From NCBI GenBank assembly GCA_025451845.1, contig JANWJS010000028.1:92189-156188 (forward strand): a stretch of DNA of 64,000 nucleotides, given 5' to 3'. Positions 1 through 7,759 of the stretch are shown here, piece after piece (the stretch's first letter is position 1; every line of letters begins with the position of its first letter). The notes below the pieces were generated by a model. That model saw only the letters and a list, made by a program, of their open reading frames with translations. It was not told the DNA's origin and ran no database searches. This DNA comes from Steroidobacteraceae bacterium (GTDB lineage Bacteria > Pseudomonadota > Gammaproteobacteria > Steroidobacterales > Steroidobacteraceae). The position numbers were made by a program, and so were the translations under genes.

Positions 1-306
1 GAGAGCCTGGGGGCTCATGAGCTCCTCGGTGAATGGGTGCGAGAGAAGCTGCACTACTACCCCACCGTCACGCGCGAGCCGCACGCCAACCGCGGGCGCC
101 TCACGACCCTGATCGAGTCCGGACGTCTGTCCTACGACTTGGGACTTCCACCGCTCGACCCGGGGAGCGACCGCGTGATGGTCTGCGGCAGCCCGGCGAT
201 GCTCACGGACACCTGCACGTTGCTCGATGGACGCGGCTTCGAGATTTCGCCGGGAATCGGTGAGCCCGGCGACTACGTGATCGAGCGGGCTTTCGTCTCG
301 CGCTGA
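1..306 (+). CDS. fpr: ferredoxin--NADP+ reductase, C-terminal part (5' end outside window)
   Basis: The reading frame is open from base 1 and ends at 306, so only about the last 101 residues are present. It shows the NADP-binding half of a bacterial Fpr-type flavoprotein: the segment KLHYYPTVTREP, then DRVMVCGSPAM, which is the conserved CGSP/CGxPxM nicotinamide-binding turn, and a C-terminal ERAFVSR like the family's aromatic tail. The enzyme exchanges electrons between NADPH and ferredoxin or flavodoxin in the cytoplasm. Family assignment is firm; the FAD-binding half cannot be seen. The next gene is convergent, with 78 bases between them. Confidence 0.9.
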   Translation, partial: ESLGAHELLGEWVREKLHYYPTVTREPHANRGRLTTLIESGRLSYDLGLPPLDPGSDRVMVCGSPAMLTDTCTLLDGRGFEISPGIGEPGDYVIERAFVSR

Positions 307-384
307 ATCCCACGTCCGCTCCGGGGGCTCAGTTGAGATCCCGGGAGAACATCAGCTTGACGACGCGATCGTCGGTGGCCGCCG

Positions 385-1674
385 TCATCCCGAAGCCGAG
401 CCCGCCAGCGAGGCGCCCACGCGCGCCGCCGCCAACCACAGGACCCCGCAGATCACTACGGCGCCGGGGACGATCATCACCGCAGCACCCAGCGTCGAGA
501 CATCGGACAGCTTGCCGATGACGTAAGGCGAGGGTACATCTCCGAGCAGATGGATCGCGAAGACGCTCAGCGCCACCGCGGAAGCGCGCTCCAGGGGATT
601 CACCAGGTTGACGATCGCGGTGTTGATCGGCCCGGTGGACATGAAGAGGAGCAGCTCCGCGGCGATGAGTGACGGATAGAAAACCGCGGGCGCACCGGCG
701 GAGAGCGCAAGCCATACGGCCGGCACCGCGAGCAAGGCGGTCCAACCGGACAGCCACAGATACGCCTGGCGAGAGTATTTGAGCCAGTAGTCGCCGAGCC
801 AGCCACCCACGAACGTGCCGAGGAAACCGGTGATCACCACGATTGCACCGAATCCCGCGGAAGCCTGCTCGTCAGGGATACCACGCACCCGCTCGAGAAA
901 GGTAGGCATCCAGTACGCCAGGCCGCCGAGAGCAAACGTGTAGGCGGCGTAGCCGAGCACTGTGAGCAGATACACGCGCCCGCGCAGGAGGCGCAGGTAG
1001 ATCGACCATCCGTCAGTTTTTTGTGGCGCAAGCACTGCTTCATCTTCATCGTCCCGGACGCCGCGAGGGGGATCGGGAAGACGCAGAATCCAGGCTGCGA
1101 GAATCACGCCCGGCACCCCGGCAACATAGAATGCAGCGTGCCACCCGAAATGCTGGCGCACCACGCCTCCCACGATATAACCGAGCGCCGCGCCCACGGG
1201 GATGGCCATGTTGAAAATGGCGAAAGCACGCCCGCGCGTGCGCTTCCCGAAGAAGTCCGCGAGCAGCGAAGGCGCGATGGTCGCATACGCGGCCTCTCCG
1301 ATGCCGACCACGGCGCGCGCGCAGAGCAGCTGCACGTAGCTGCGCGCGAGTCCCGAGAGGCCGGTGGCAAGGCTCCAAACGAAGACGCCGATCGCGATCG
1401 GCTTCGGCCGCGAGCCCCGATCGCCCCTGCGCCCAAATAGCGGCGCCGTGAGCATGTAGACGATGAGAAAGCCGCTCATCAGCGAGCCGAGCTCGGAGTC
1501 GCTGAGGTGCATCGGCGCGCGCTTCAAGTCCGGCAGCACCGCCGAGACCACGTAGCGGTCGAGGTAGTTGAGCAGATTGATGCCGGCCAGGATGCTGAGC
1601 GCCAGCATCCCGGTGCGCTTGCCGTGCTCCCGGCCGCTGTCTTGCGGCTCGGCGACCGCGTCGGGCGGTGGCAT
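385..1674 (-). CDS. MFS transporter, spinster-like
   Basis: A 429-residue membrane protein with about 12 hydrophobic segments. The N-terminal LNYLDRYVVSAVLPDLK and the GRRGDRGSRPKP loop between TM2 and TM3 are typical of the spinster-like branch of the major facilitator superfamily, which moves organic acids or lipophilic compounds across the inner membrane. The substrate cannot be read from sequence. It starts 10 bases after the stop of the LytTR regulator gene, so kinase, regulator and transporter look like one transcript. The ATG at 1674 precedes a short polar tail before TM1. Confidence 0.85.
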   Translation of the reverse strand: MPPPDAVAEPQDSGREHGKRTGMLALSILAGINLLNYLDRYVVSAVLPDLKRAPMHLSDSELGSLMSGFLIVYMLTAPLFGRRGDRGSRPKPIAIGVFVWSLATGLSGLARSYVQLLCARAVVGIGEAAYATIAPSLLADFFGKRTRGRAFAIFNMAIPVGAALGYIVGGVVRQHFGWHAAFYVAGVPGVILAAWILRLPDPPRGVRDDEDEAVLAPQKTDGWSIYLRLLRGRVYLLTVLGYAAYTFALGGLAYWMPTFLERVRGIPDEQASAGFGAIVVITGFLGTFVGGWLGDYWLKYSRQAYLWLSGWTALLAVPAVWLALSAGAPAVFYPSLIAAELLLFMSTGPINTAIVNLVNPLERASAVALSVFAIHLLGDVPSPYVIGKLSDVSTLGAAVMIVPGAVVICGVLWLAAARVGASLAGSASG

Positions 1675-1684
1675 GGGTCTACCC

Positions 1685-2470
1685 TCAGCAGGCCCGGACT
1701 TTCAATCGCTCGAGGTGCTGGCGCACCATGTCGCGAAAGCCCTCGCTGCTCGTCACGGTGGCGCCCCCCGCGAGTACCAGGATGAAATCGCCCCGCGGCG
1801 TGCGGCTCACCTCCCGCACATGGTTCATGTTCACGAGACACGAGCGGCTGATACGCAACATGGGCTGGGACTGTAGTGTCTTTTCCGCCTGTTGCAAAGT
1901 GCTGCGCGCCTGAAACGTGTCGCCCCCGACGATCAGCTTGACGTAGTTGCGGTCCGCCTCGGCGAGCTCGATCTGCGCCACATCGAGCATGTGCATGCGG
2001 CTGCCACACTCCGCGAGGACCCGCGGCCTGACGTCCACGGTCGTTGCCCCCCGCTCGATGCGCGCCAGCACTGCGGCGAGTGCCTCCTGGCGCTGCGCCG
2101 CGGTTTCCGCCTCCCGCCGGCGCCGCACCCGCTCGAGCGTGCGACGAAAGCGATCGTCGTCGAACGGCTTCAGGAGGTAATCCACCGCGCTGATGTCGAA
2201 TGCGTCGAGGGCATATTGGTCGTAAGCGGTGACGAATACGATGAGCGGCAGGGCTGCTGGATCGAGCGAACGCGCAAGCGATATACCGTCGAGCAAATCC
2301 ATCTGGATGTCGAGGAACAGCAGGTGCGGCGGCTTCGCCCGGATGGCCTCGAGAGCGGCACGGCTGTCGCCATACTCGCCGACCACGTTGAGATCGGACT
2401 CGCGTGCGCAACACTCCCGCAACGTGCGCCGGCCCGCGAGCTCGTCGTCCACGATCATCACATCGAGCAT
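1685..2470 (-). CDS. LytTR-family response regulator
   Basis: A 261-residue two-domain regulator. The receiver (about 1-120) carries the acidic pair D8-D9, phospho-acceptor D54 in LFLDIQMD, T81 and K101 in the LLKPFDD turn, so it should be phosphorylatable. The C-terminal half (about 155-261) is a LytTR DNA-binding domain with the end motif SRSCLVNMNHVREV followed by FILVLAGGATVTSSEGFRD. The ATG at 2470 overlaps the kinase stop by one base (TGATG), which implies translational coupling. The track start at 2473 is the TTG just before it. It probably controls this operon or the adjacent exporter. Confidence 0.9.
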   Translation of the reverse strand: MLDVMIVDDELAGRRTLRECCARESDLNVVGEYGDSRAALEAIRAKPPHLLFLDIQMDLLDGISLARSLDPAALPLIVFVTAYDQYALDAFDISAVDYLLKPFDDDRFRRTLERVRRRREAETAAQRQEALAAVLARIERGATTVDVRPRVLAECGSRMHMLDVAQIELAEADRNYVKLIVGGDTFQARSTLQQAEKTLQSQPMLRISRSCLVNMNHVREVSRTPRGDFILVLAGGATVTSSEGFRDMVRQHLERLKVRAC

Positions 2471-3648
2471 CAAAGTGGCTCCGCCGACACCGCAGGTCCG
2501 ACCGCCTCTCCTGCAGCGGGAGCGGTCTCGAGTACCTCGGTGAGTAGCGGCAGGCGGATCTCAGCGATCCACTCCCCGTCCGCTTCGGGCTCCGAGCGCA
2601 AAGCGGCCCGCTCGCTGAATTGAATGGCTAGCCGGTCGCGCACGTTCCTGAGTCCTATCCCCCCCTCGCGAGCGGGACGCTCCGCGGCCACGGTGTTGGT
2701 GACTCGAAGAATCAGCTCGCCACGCTCGCCCGTGGCCGACACGCGCACGATGACCGGCCCCTGGTGACCCGCCAACCCATGCACGACGGCGTTCTCGACG
2801 AGCGGCTGTAGGATGAGACTCGGCACCCATGCCGGCGGCAGTGCTGCGGGCTGCGGAACCTCGATGGCGAGCCGGTCCGTGAAGCGCCGCTGCTGCAGCT
2901 CGAGGTACAGACGCACGAACTGCATTTCGTCGGCGAGACGGGAATATTCCCGCTCACCCGCATTGAGCAGGCGGCGCAGCAGGTCGCCGAGCTGCACGAT
3001 CATCGTGCGCGCGGTCGCCGGGTCCCAATCGATCTGCCCGCGGATGGTGTGCAGCAGGTTGAAGAGAGAATGCGGCGAGAGCTGCATACGCAGAGCTGCC
3101 AGATGCGCGGCCGCGAGCGCCCGCTCCAATGCCGCGGCACGGATCTGCGAGTCACGGAAGCGGCGGTAGAAGTCGAACCCGCTCAGCAGGGCGAGGGCAA
3201 ACCCGTAAGTCAGAAGGAACGTGGTGGCGCTCGCCAGCCAGACGGGCAGCTCCGCGCCCGGCATTTGGTGCATGACTCCGGAGGCGCTCGCCCAACTCTC
3301 TTGATAGTGGGCATGGCGCGACGAAGCGTTCATCAGCCATTCCCCCAGCCAGAGCGCGGGCGACGCGGCTGCCGCGAATGCGCCACCTATCAGCAACTGC
3401 AGCGGCAGGCAGCCGCTGAGCCGCTGCCAACCGATGCGCAGCGAACCCCAGACGCCGGCAAGGAGCAAGGGATAAAGGAAAAGATGCTGCAGCAGACGCG
3501 CCTCCCAGCCTGCAAAGACGTCCGGCATGTCAATCGCGCTCAGGCTCTCCTGCATGCTGTGCGCGTAGATCACATTGGAGGCGGCGACGTACGCCCAGAA
3601 AGCCGTGACGATCACAAGGGGCGGACGGACGCGCGGAGTCATGCACAT
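2470..3648 (-). CDS. LytS/YehU-type sensor histidine kinase
   Basis: A 392-residue integral membrane kinase. Hydrophobic stretches lie at about 10-30, 52-72, 82-105 and 137-157, followed by the His_kinase (PF06580-type) region LRMQLSPHSLFNLLH with phospho-acceptor H193. This corresponds to the usual NPHFLFN, with NP changed to SP and the first F to S. The ATPase domain has PLVENAVVHGL and GGIGLRNVRDRL. It phosphorylates the LytTR regulator encoded directly downstream. There is no recognisable periplasmic ligand domain, so the signal is unknown. An alternative ATG lies two codons in; neither has a clear ribosome-binding site. Confidence 0.9.
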   Translation of the reverse strand: MCMTPRVRPPLVIVTAFWAYVAASNVIYAHSMQESLSAIDMPDVFAGWEARLLQHLFLYPLLLAGVWGSLRIGWQRLSGCLPLQLLIGGAFAAAASPALWLGEWLMNASSRHAHYQESWASASGVMHQMPGAELPVWLASATTFLLTYGFALALLSGFDFYRRFRDSQIRAAALERALAAAHLAALRMQLSPHSLFNLLHTIRGQIDWDPATARTMIVQLGDLLRRLLNAGEREYSRLADEMQFVRLYLELQQRRFTDRLAIEVPQPAALPPAWVPSLILQPLVENAVVHGLAGHQGPVIVRVSATGERGELILRVTNTVAAERPAREGGIGLRNVRDRLAIQFSERAALRSEPEADGEWIAEIRLPLLTEVLETAPAAGEAVGPAVSAEPL

Positions 3649-3954
3649 AGATTACGCGAAGATGGCGCAAATCGGAGTGCGCGCCAGCGATACGGCGCAT
3701 TTTCAGGGACGATTCCGCCGGTGGCAGGGACGAGTCCGTTGAGTTGACTACGCATGGCGGCCCGGTGTCCGGCCTTGGGTCACCCCCGGTCTGGCCTCTC
3801 GCAACGCCCCGCACTCACGAGAAGTGACGGACCCGTGGTCGGCGGGGACGAATACGTGGCCGGACGGCTTACGCGGCGTTTAAACCGAGTGTCTCATATG
3901 CACGTCCAAGTGAAATGTAGTCGCTCGAACAAACTTCTGACAGGAGACACCGCC
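3649..3954. other. divergent intergenic region
   Basis: About 300 bases between the divergently transcribed kinase operon and the UrcA gene. It should hold promoters in both directions. ORFs listed here by the track are not convincing: they lack ribosome-binding sites and have poor composition. No strong repeat or operator was seen. Confidence 0.4.
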
Positions 3955-4329
3955 ATGAGCCGCCTCGCACAGTCCGTGATCGCCCGCCCGCGCGCCCTCG
4001 CCGCCGCTTTCGCCGCCCTGGGCATGCTCGCGACGGCAGCGGTGCTCGCATCGCCCGTCGTACCGGCCAGCCAGCCATCGGCTGACGAGTTGCAGACGAA
4101 CGTTTACTACGACCGGCGCGATCTCTCGACCGAGCGAAGGACTCGCGCGCTCTACCGGCGCATCGTGAGCGCCGCGCAGGAGGTATGTCCGGGATCCGAC
4201 TCGCTATCGCCGAGGGTGGTTGGCGCGAGCCAGGAATGCCAGCGGCAGGCGATTGCGCGGGCCGTCGGACAGATTGGCAACGCCCGCCTCGCGGCGATCG
4301 ATGCGAGGGCAACTTCGTGGCGCGGTTAA
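3955..4329 (+). CDS. UrcA family exported protein
   Basis: A 124-residue protein with a positively charged N-terminus and hydrophobic core (ALAAAFAALGMLATAAVLAS), i.e. a Sec signal peptide, then a short mature domain. The mature domain has the UrcA-family pattern VYYDRRDLSTERRTRALYRRIVSAAQEVCP and a second cysteine in ASQECQRQA, probably forming a disulfide. The family is widespread in some proteobacteria and has no assigned function. The ATG at 3955 is chosen over the upstream track start because AGGAG lies 8 bases before it and the signal peptide begins there. A clear terminator follows. Confidence 0.85.
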   Translation: MSRLAQSVIARPRALAAAFAALGMLATAAVLASPVVPASQPSADELQTNVYYDRRDLSTERRTRALYRRIVSAAQEVCPGSDSLSPRVVGASQECQRQAIARAVGQIGNARLAAIDARATSWRG

Positions 4330-4352
4330 ACGGTTCGTGAGCTGCCACGCAC

Positions 4353-4384
4353 CCCGCCGTCTGGCGAGACGGCGGGGGCTTTCT
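4353..4384 (+). terminator. rho-independent terminator after the UrcA gene
   Basis: A perfect 10-bp stem (CCCGCCGTCT / AGACGGCGGG) with a GGCG tetraloop, followed by GGCTTTCT. It lies 23 bases after the UrcA stop codon. Confidence 0.75.
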
Positions 4385-4403
4385 GTCCCTGGCGCGGAGC
4401 TTC

Positions 4404-4622
4404 TCACCGAGCCGGCGCCGGCCGATCGGGCGGCTCGCCGCGGTCGCACTTGCGGCAGTCGAGCGCCGTGCCGAGCATGCTGCCGCGCCCTTCTCTCGTC
4501 GTAACCCAGGGACGGCTGACCCACGGAGGGTTGTGGCGCACGTGCTGATTGTGTCCGCAGTCGAGCTCGGCCACCCACTGCTGCTCGCCATCGCGGTGAT
4601 AACCGGTGATTGTGCGTTTCAT
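4404..4622 (-). CDS. DUF3565 family protein
   Basis: A 72-residue protein beginning [20 protein letters not shown]. The track's longer N-terminus is not family-like. It contains [22 protein letters not shown] and a C-terminal [10 protein letters not shown], the signature of DUF3565, a small Cys/His-rich family of unknown function that probably binds zinc through the DCGH and CRKC groups. It is divergent from the QueD gene with only 22 bases between start codons, so each promoter must lie inside the other gene. Confidence 0.85.
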   Translation of the reverse strand: MKRTITGYHRDGEQQWVAELDCGHNQHVRHNPPWVSRPWVTTREGRGSMLGTALDCRKCDRGEPPDRPAPAR

Positions 4623-4644
4623 GGGCTTTGGTACATTGCCACGG

Positions 4645-5022
4645 ATGGAGATCTTCAAGGAATTCCGTATCGAGGCGGCACACCGGCTGCCCAACGTGCC
4701 ACCGGACCACAAGTGCGCGCGCCTTCATGGACACTCCTTTCGGGTGGGCGTGCACATCACGGGCGCGCTCGATCCGCACCTCGGCTGGGTATGTGATTTC
4801 GCCGCACTCTCGGCTGGCTTCGCGCCGCTGCACGAGGCGCTCGACCATCGCTATCTCAACGAGATTCCCGGGCTCGAGAACCCGACCAGTGAGCGCCTCG
4901 CGATATGGCTCTGGGAGCGCCTCTCGCCCCGCCTGCCTGGCTTGAGCCGGATCGTCATCCATGAGACCTGCACCAGCGGTTGCGAGTATCGGGGACTGGA
5001 AGCGCCGCCGTCCTCCCCCTGA
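4645..5022 (+). CDS. queD: 6-carboxy-5,6,7,8-tetrahydropterin synthase (QueD/PTPS family)
   Basis: A 125-residue protein starting [16 protein letters not shown]. The zinc-binding histidines are visible in EAAHRLPNV and in the pair of HGHSFRV, the catalytic-type cysteine in [10 protein letters not shown], and the family glutamate in [11 protein letters not shown]. QueD makes the pterin-type intermediate of queuosine/7-deazaguanine biosynthesis from dihydroneopterin triphosphate. No other queuosine genes are in the window. The ATG at 4645 fits the family N-terminus; the track's GTG at 4606 would overlap the start of the divergent DUF3565 gene. Confidence 0.9.
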   Translation: MEIFKEFRIEAAHRLPNVPPDHKCARLHGHSFRVGVHITGALDPHLGWVCDFAALSAGFAPLHEALDHRYLNEIPGLENPTSERLAIWLWERLSPRLPGLSRIVIHETCTSGCEYRGLEAPPSSP

Positions 5023-5082
5023 CCTCGTGCTAGGCTTGGCCGCCGCCGCAGAGACAGCAAGAGACGGCGGCAGGAGGGGTCC

Positions 5083-5688
5083 ATGAGCACGCGTGCGCGC
5101 ACCGCCTCACTGCCGGCTTGCGCCTGGGCGGCTCCGCTGGTCTGCCTGGGCATGGCCGTCGCGGGCACGGCGGCAGCACGAGACTGCGACGGCGTCTCCT
5201 TCCCGGAGCAGATCCAGGTGCACGGCGAAACGCTGACGCTCAACGGCCTGGGCCTGCGCAAGGCAACTATCTTCGGGATCAAGGTTTACGTGGGCGCGCT
5301 CTATGTGCCGCACCGGACTGCCGATGCCGCGGCCATCCTCAGCTCGCAGCAACCGGCGGAGGTCGAGCTGCGGTTCGTCTTCCACGTGACGGCCGGTCAG
5401 TTGCGCGACGCCTGGCAGGAGGGGTTCGAAAAGAGCGCGGCGGGCGAGCTGCCGCGACTGCAGAGCCGTATCGCGCAGCTCAATGGCTGGATGAAAAGCG
5501 TTGGATCCGGCCAGAGCATGACGTTTCTGCGCATTCCGGGTGTGGGCATCCAGTATTCCGTCGACGGCGCCGTGCAGGGCATCATTTCGGGGGACGACTT
5601 CGCCCGGGCATTCCTCGCGATCTGGCTCGGCCCCGCGCCTCCTAATCCGGAGCTGCGCGCCGGGCTTCTGGGCGGCGAATGCAGGTGA
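5083..5688 (+). CDS. chalcone isomerase-like exported protein
   Basis: A 201-residue protein with a signal peptide (to about residue 32, ending AGTAAAR). The mature part has the bacterial chalcone-isomerase-like fold signatures GLGLRKATIFGIKVYVGALYVP and the C-terminal GDDFARAFLAIWLG. Bacterial members are periplasmic and not shown to isomerise chalcones, so the fold is confident and the function unknown. It stands alone; the next gene is convergent and 24 bases away. Confidence 0.8.
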   Translation: MSTRARTASLPACAWAAPLVCLGMAVAGTAAARDCDGVSFPEQIQVHGETLTLNGLGLRKATIFGIKVYVGALYVPHRTADAAAILSSQQPAEVELRFVFHVTAGQLRDAWQEGFEKSAAGELPRLQSRIAQLNGWMKSVGSGQSMTFLRIPGVGIQYSVDGAVQGIISGDDFARAFLAIWLGPAPPNPELRAGLLGGECR

Positions 5689-5712
5689 GCCCCGGTGACC
5701 GCGGTCTACGGA

Positions 5713-7359
5713 TCAGGTCGTCAGTGCCGCGCAGAGATGCACGCCCGCCAACTCCACTATTCTCAGGATCACGAGTCCGCCGGCTATCACGAGATAACCT
5801 CGCAGCGCGAGCATCGACCAGCGCGCGAGCGGCCTGATGCGCGCAGGTCCCAGCGTGCTCAGCGCCGGCATGCGCCACGCATCCCGCAGCCGCGAGTCGA
5901 TGCGCCAGGACGGTGAGCGCAGGGTCTTGAGGAAACGCGGCAGCGCGGCAACGAGCCCGATTGCCGAGCCGCCGCCGAGGATCGCGAGCATGGCGGCCGC
6001 GCCGAGCCCCGGGAAGAGCACCGCGGCGGTCAGAATCACCGAGAGCAGCAGCAGCACTCCGATCACCACGCCCGTGAACAGATTGAGCCAGGGCCCGTTC
6101 ACCCAGGGGCCGAGCACCTCCTCGTCGTTACAGAGGAGCAGCAGAAACACCGTCGCGCTGGGCAGCAGGACACCGGCGAGCGTCTGCACCGCGTTGGTCA
6201 GCAGGCCGAGAGGGGTGCCCGGCGTCAGCACGAGTGCTGCCGCAAGGGCGATCAGTCCGCCGTACACGACATAGAAGGTCTTGGCCTCCTTCGGCCGATT
6301 GTGCAGCGAATGCCTGAGCGAGAGCACATCGCCGACCGCATAGGCCGTGGACAGGGAGACCGACATGGCGCCGATCACGCTGGCATCGATCAAGGCGACC
6401 GCGAAGCACACGCCCGCCGCGTGGCCGACATACTTGCCCAGACCTGCCGCCACCGCGCCCGCGTCCCGGAAGGCGCCGAACTCCGCGTGCCCGGCGAAGG
6501 TCGCGGCCGTGAAGCCGACCATGGCCACCGCCCCAAGCACCACCAGAGCGATGCCGAGGCACAGGTCGATCCGCTCGTAGCGCATGAAGCGCGGAGTGAT
6601 CCGCTTATCGATGACATAGCTCTGCTGGAAGAAGAGCTGCCAGGGCGCGACCGTCGTACCGACGATGGCGATGATGAGCAGCATGATCTCGCTCAGCCTA
6701 CCCTGCGGCAGCTGCGGCACGATGAAATCGTGCGCCAGTTGCGCCATCGGCGGATGGACCCAGATGAGCACCGGAACCAGCAGGAGGCTGCCTAGCACGA
6801 GGAGCAGGGAGAACCGCTCGAAGCGGCGGAAATCGCCCGTGCCGGCGGCGGCAATGACGACCGCAGCGGCGGCCAGCACCCCGAGCGGACGCGACACACC
6901 GAGATAGGAGAGCGCCAGGCTGATGCCGATGAACTCCGTCACGATCGTGAGGGCGTTGAGAATGAACAGATCGATGACGCTGAAGGCGCCCCAGAACTTG
7001 CCGTAACGCTTCAGAATGAGGCGCGCATGGCCGACGCGCGTCACCGCGCCCAGGCGCAGCACCATCTCCTGGTTCACATACAGAACGGGTACGAGCAGAA
7101 GCAGCGTCCACAGTAGCGTGGTGCCATAGTTCTGTCCCGCCTGTGCGTACGTCCCGAAGGCGCCGGCGTCGTTATCACCCACCATGACGATGAGGCCCGG
7201 ACCCAAGATGGCGAGCAACGTCCGTAGCCGTGCCGCCCAGCCGCCGCGTGGGCCGACATCGTGGCGCCGAATGGTGCCGAAGGCGCCGTGGATGTCGCCG
7301 GCGTGGGCCTCCTCCAGCGCGGCATCGGCCACCGCAGTGAAAGCATCAGAATAAGACAT
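5713..7359 (-). CDS. Nramp-family divalent metal transporter with a non-canonical metal site
   Basis: A 548-residue integral membrane protein with at least 11 hydrophobic segments and the Nramp (SLC11) layout. The TM1 metal motif is GDNDAG (residues 61-66) where manganese/iron transporters have DPGN, and the TM6 site reads TTVAPW (235-240) where they have an MPH motif. Loss of the coordinating Asn and of the soft Met ligand recalls the Nramp-related magnesium transporters, so a hard-cation substrate such as Mg2+ is plausible but inferred. The ATG at 7359 is preferred because GAGG lies 8 bases upstream; the ATG at 7365 is only 2 bases from it. It is preceded by a structured leader with a small ORF. 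Confidence 0.85.
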   Translation of the reverse strand: MSYSDAFTAVADAALEEAHAGDIHGAFGTIRRHDVGPRGGWAARLRTLLAILGPGLIVMVGDNDAGAFGTYAQAGQNYGTTLLWTLLLLVPVLYVNQEMVLRLGAVTRVGHARLILKRYGKFWGAFSVIDLFILNALTIVTEFIGISLALSYLGVSRPLGVLAAAAVVIAAAGTGDFRRFERFSLLLVLGSLLLVPVLIWVHPPMAQLAHDFIVPQLPQGRLSEIMLLIIAIVGTTVAPWQLFFQQSYVIDKRITPRFMRYERIDLCLGIALVVLGAVAMVGFTAATFAGHAEFGAFRDAGAVAAGLGKYVGHAAGVCFAVALIDASVIGAMSVSLSTAYAVGDVLSLRHSLHNRPKEAKTFYVVYGGLIALAAALVLTPGTPLGLLTNAVQTLAGVLLPSATVFLLLLCNDEEVLGPWVNGPWLNLFTGVVIGVLLLLSVILTAAVLFPGLGAAAMLAILGGGSAIGLVAALPRFLKTLRSPSWRIDSRLRDAWRMPALSTLGPARIRPLARWSMLALRGYLVIAGGLVILRIVELAGVHLCAALTT

Positions 7360-7371
7360 GGGCATATCCTC

Positions 7372-7423
7372 AAAAAAACTCGTCGCGATGAGGCGTCGCC
7401 AACCCTTAAGGCAGCGTGCGACG
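7372..7423 (-). promoter_or_regulatory. possible attenuator: competing stems ending in a U7 tract
   Basis: On the minus strand one CGTCGC element (7423-7418) can pair with either of two downstream GCGACG copies, at 7399-7394 or 7386-7381. The distal pairing ends two bases before seven consecutive Ts (7378-7372), directly upstream of the transporter ribosome-binding site GAGG. This is the architecture of a terminator with a competing alternative stem. The loop of the distal stem is long (about 31 bases), so termination efficiency is uncertain. Confidence 0.4.
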
Positions 7424-7522
7424 CGCGCCGTGTCGAGAGCCCTTCATGGAGATGCGGGGAAGCCGGCTTCGGCTCCCGTGCCGTCGCGACCTTAGTCGTC
7501 GTACGGCATGCACCGCCCCGCG

Positions 7523-7555
7523 TCAGATGGCGAGACGGTGAGGAGGCGGGTTCAT
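7523..7555 (-). CDS. putative leader peptide MNPPPHRLAI upstream of the Nramp gene
   Basis: A ten-codon ORF, ATG at 7555 and TGA at 7525-7523, in the leader of the transporter gene. It encodes three consecutive prolines at codons 3-5, a known ribosome-slowing sequence. A weak AGGG lies about 10 bases upstream of the ATG. The codons after the prolines (CGT CTC GCC) contain GTCTCGCC, one arm of a stem with upstream GGCGAGAC. A ribosome paused on the prolines would cover that arm. Proline-codon leader ORFs control the Mg2+ transporter genes mgtA and mgtCB of Salmonella; the parallel here is inference. Confidence 0.5.
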   Translation of the reverse strand: MNPPPHRLAI

Positions 7556-7594
7556 AGGACCGCGACCCTGTGACGTCTCGCCGTCAGACGGCGA
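7529..7594 (-). promoter_or_regulatory. mutually exclusive hairpins in the Nramp leader
   Basis: A perfect hairpin, CGCCGT-CTG-ACGGCG read on the minus strand (7593-7579), overlaps GGCGAGAC (7582-7575), which can instead pair with GTCTCGCC (7536-7529) inside the leader ORF. Both cannot form at once. The 13-mer CGTCAGAYGGCGA also occurs twice as a direct repeat (forward 7521-7533 and 7582-7594, one mismatch). With the downstream competing stems this looks like a conformational RNA switch. Confidence 0.45.
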
Positions 7595-7759
7595 CGAAGC
7601 GGCTACTAGGGCTTGGGTCCATAGAGTTCTTGGGTGGCTGAGCTGGGCGCGGATTCTTTTGGCTCGAGGCTCGAAAGTCAAGAGGCATGTTGATTGAAAG
7701 CCCAAGTCCCATAGACCCCTGCTGCACGAGATTGCCCAGCCCGTCCCGCGCGATGTGGG

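Noticed and set aside
7366-7605. M-box or yybP-ykoY riboswitch in the Nramp leader
   Set aside because: I compared the leader with remembered consensus motifs of both metal riboswitches and found no convincing match. The leader is better described by its mini-ORF and competing stems.
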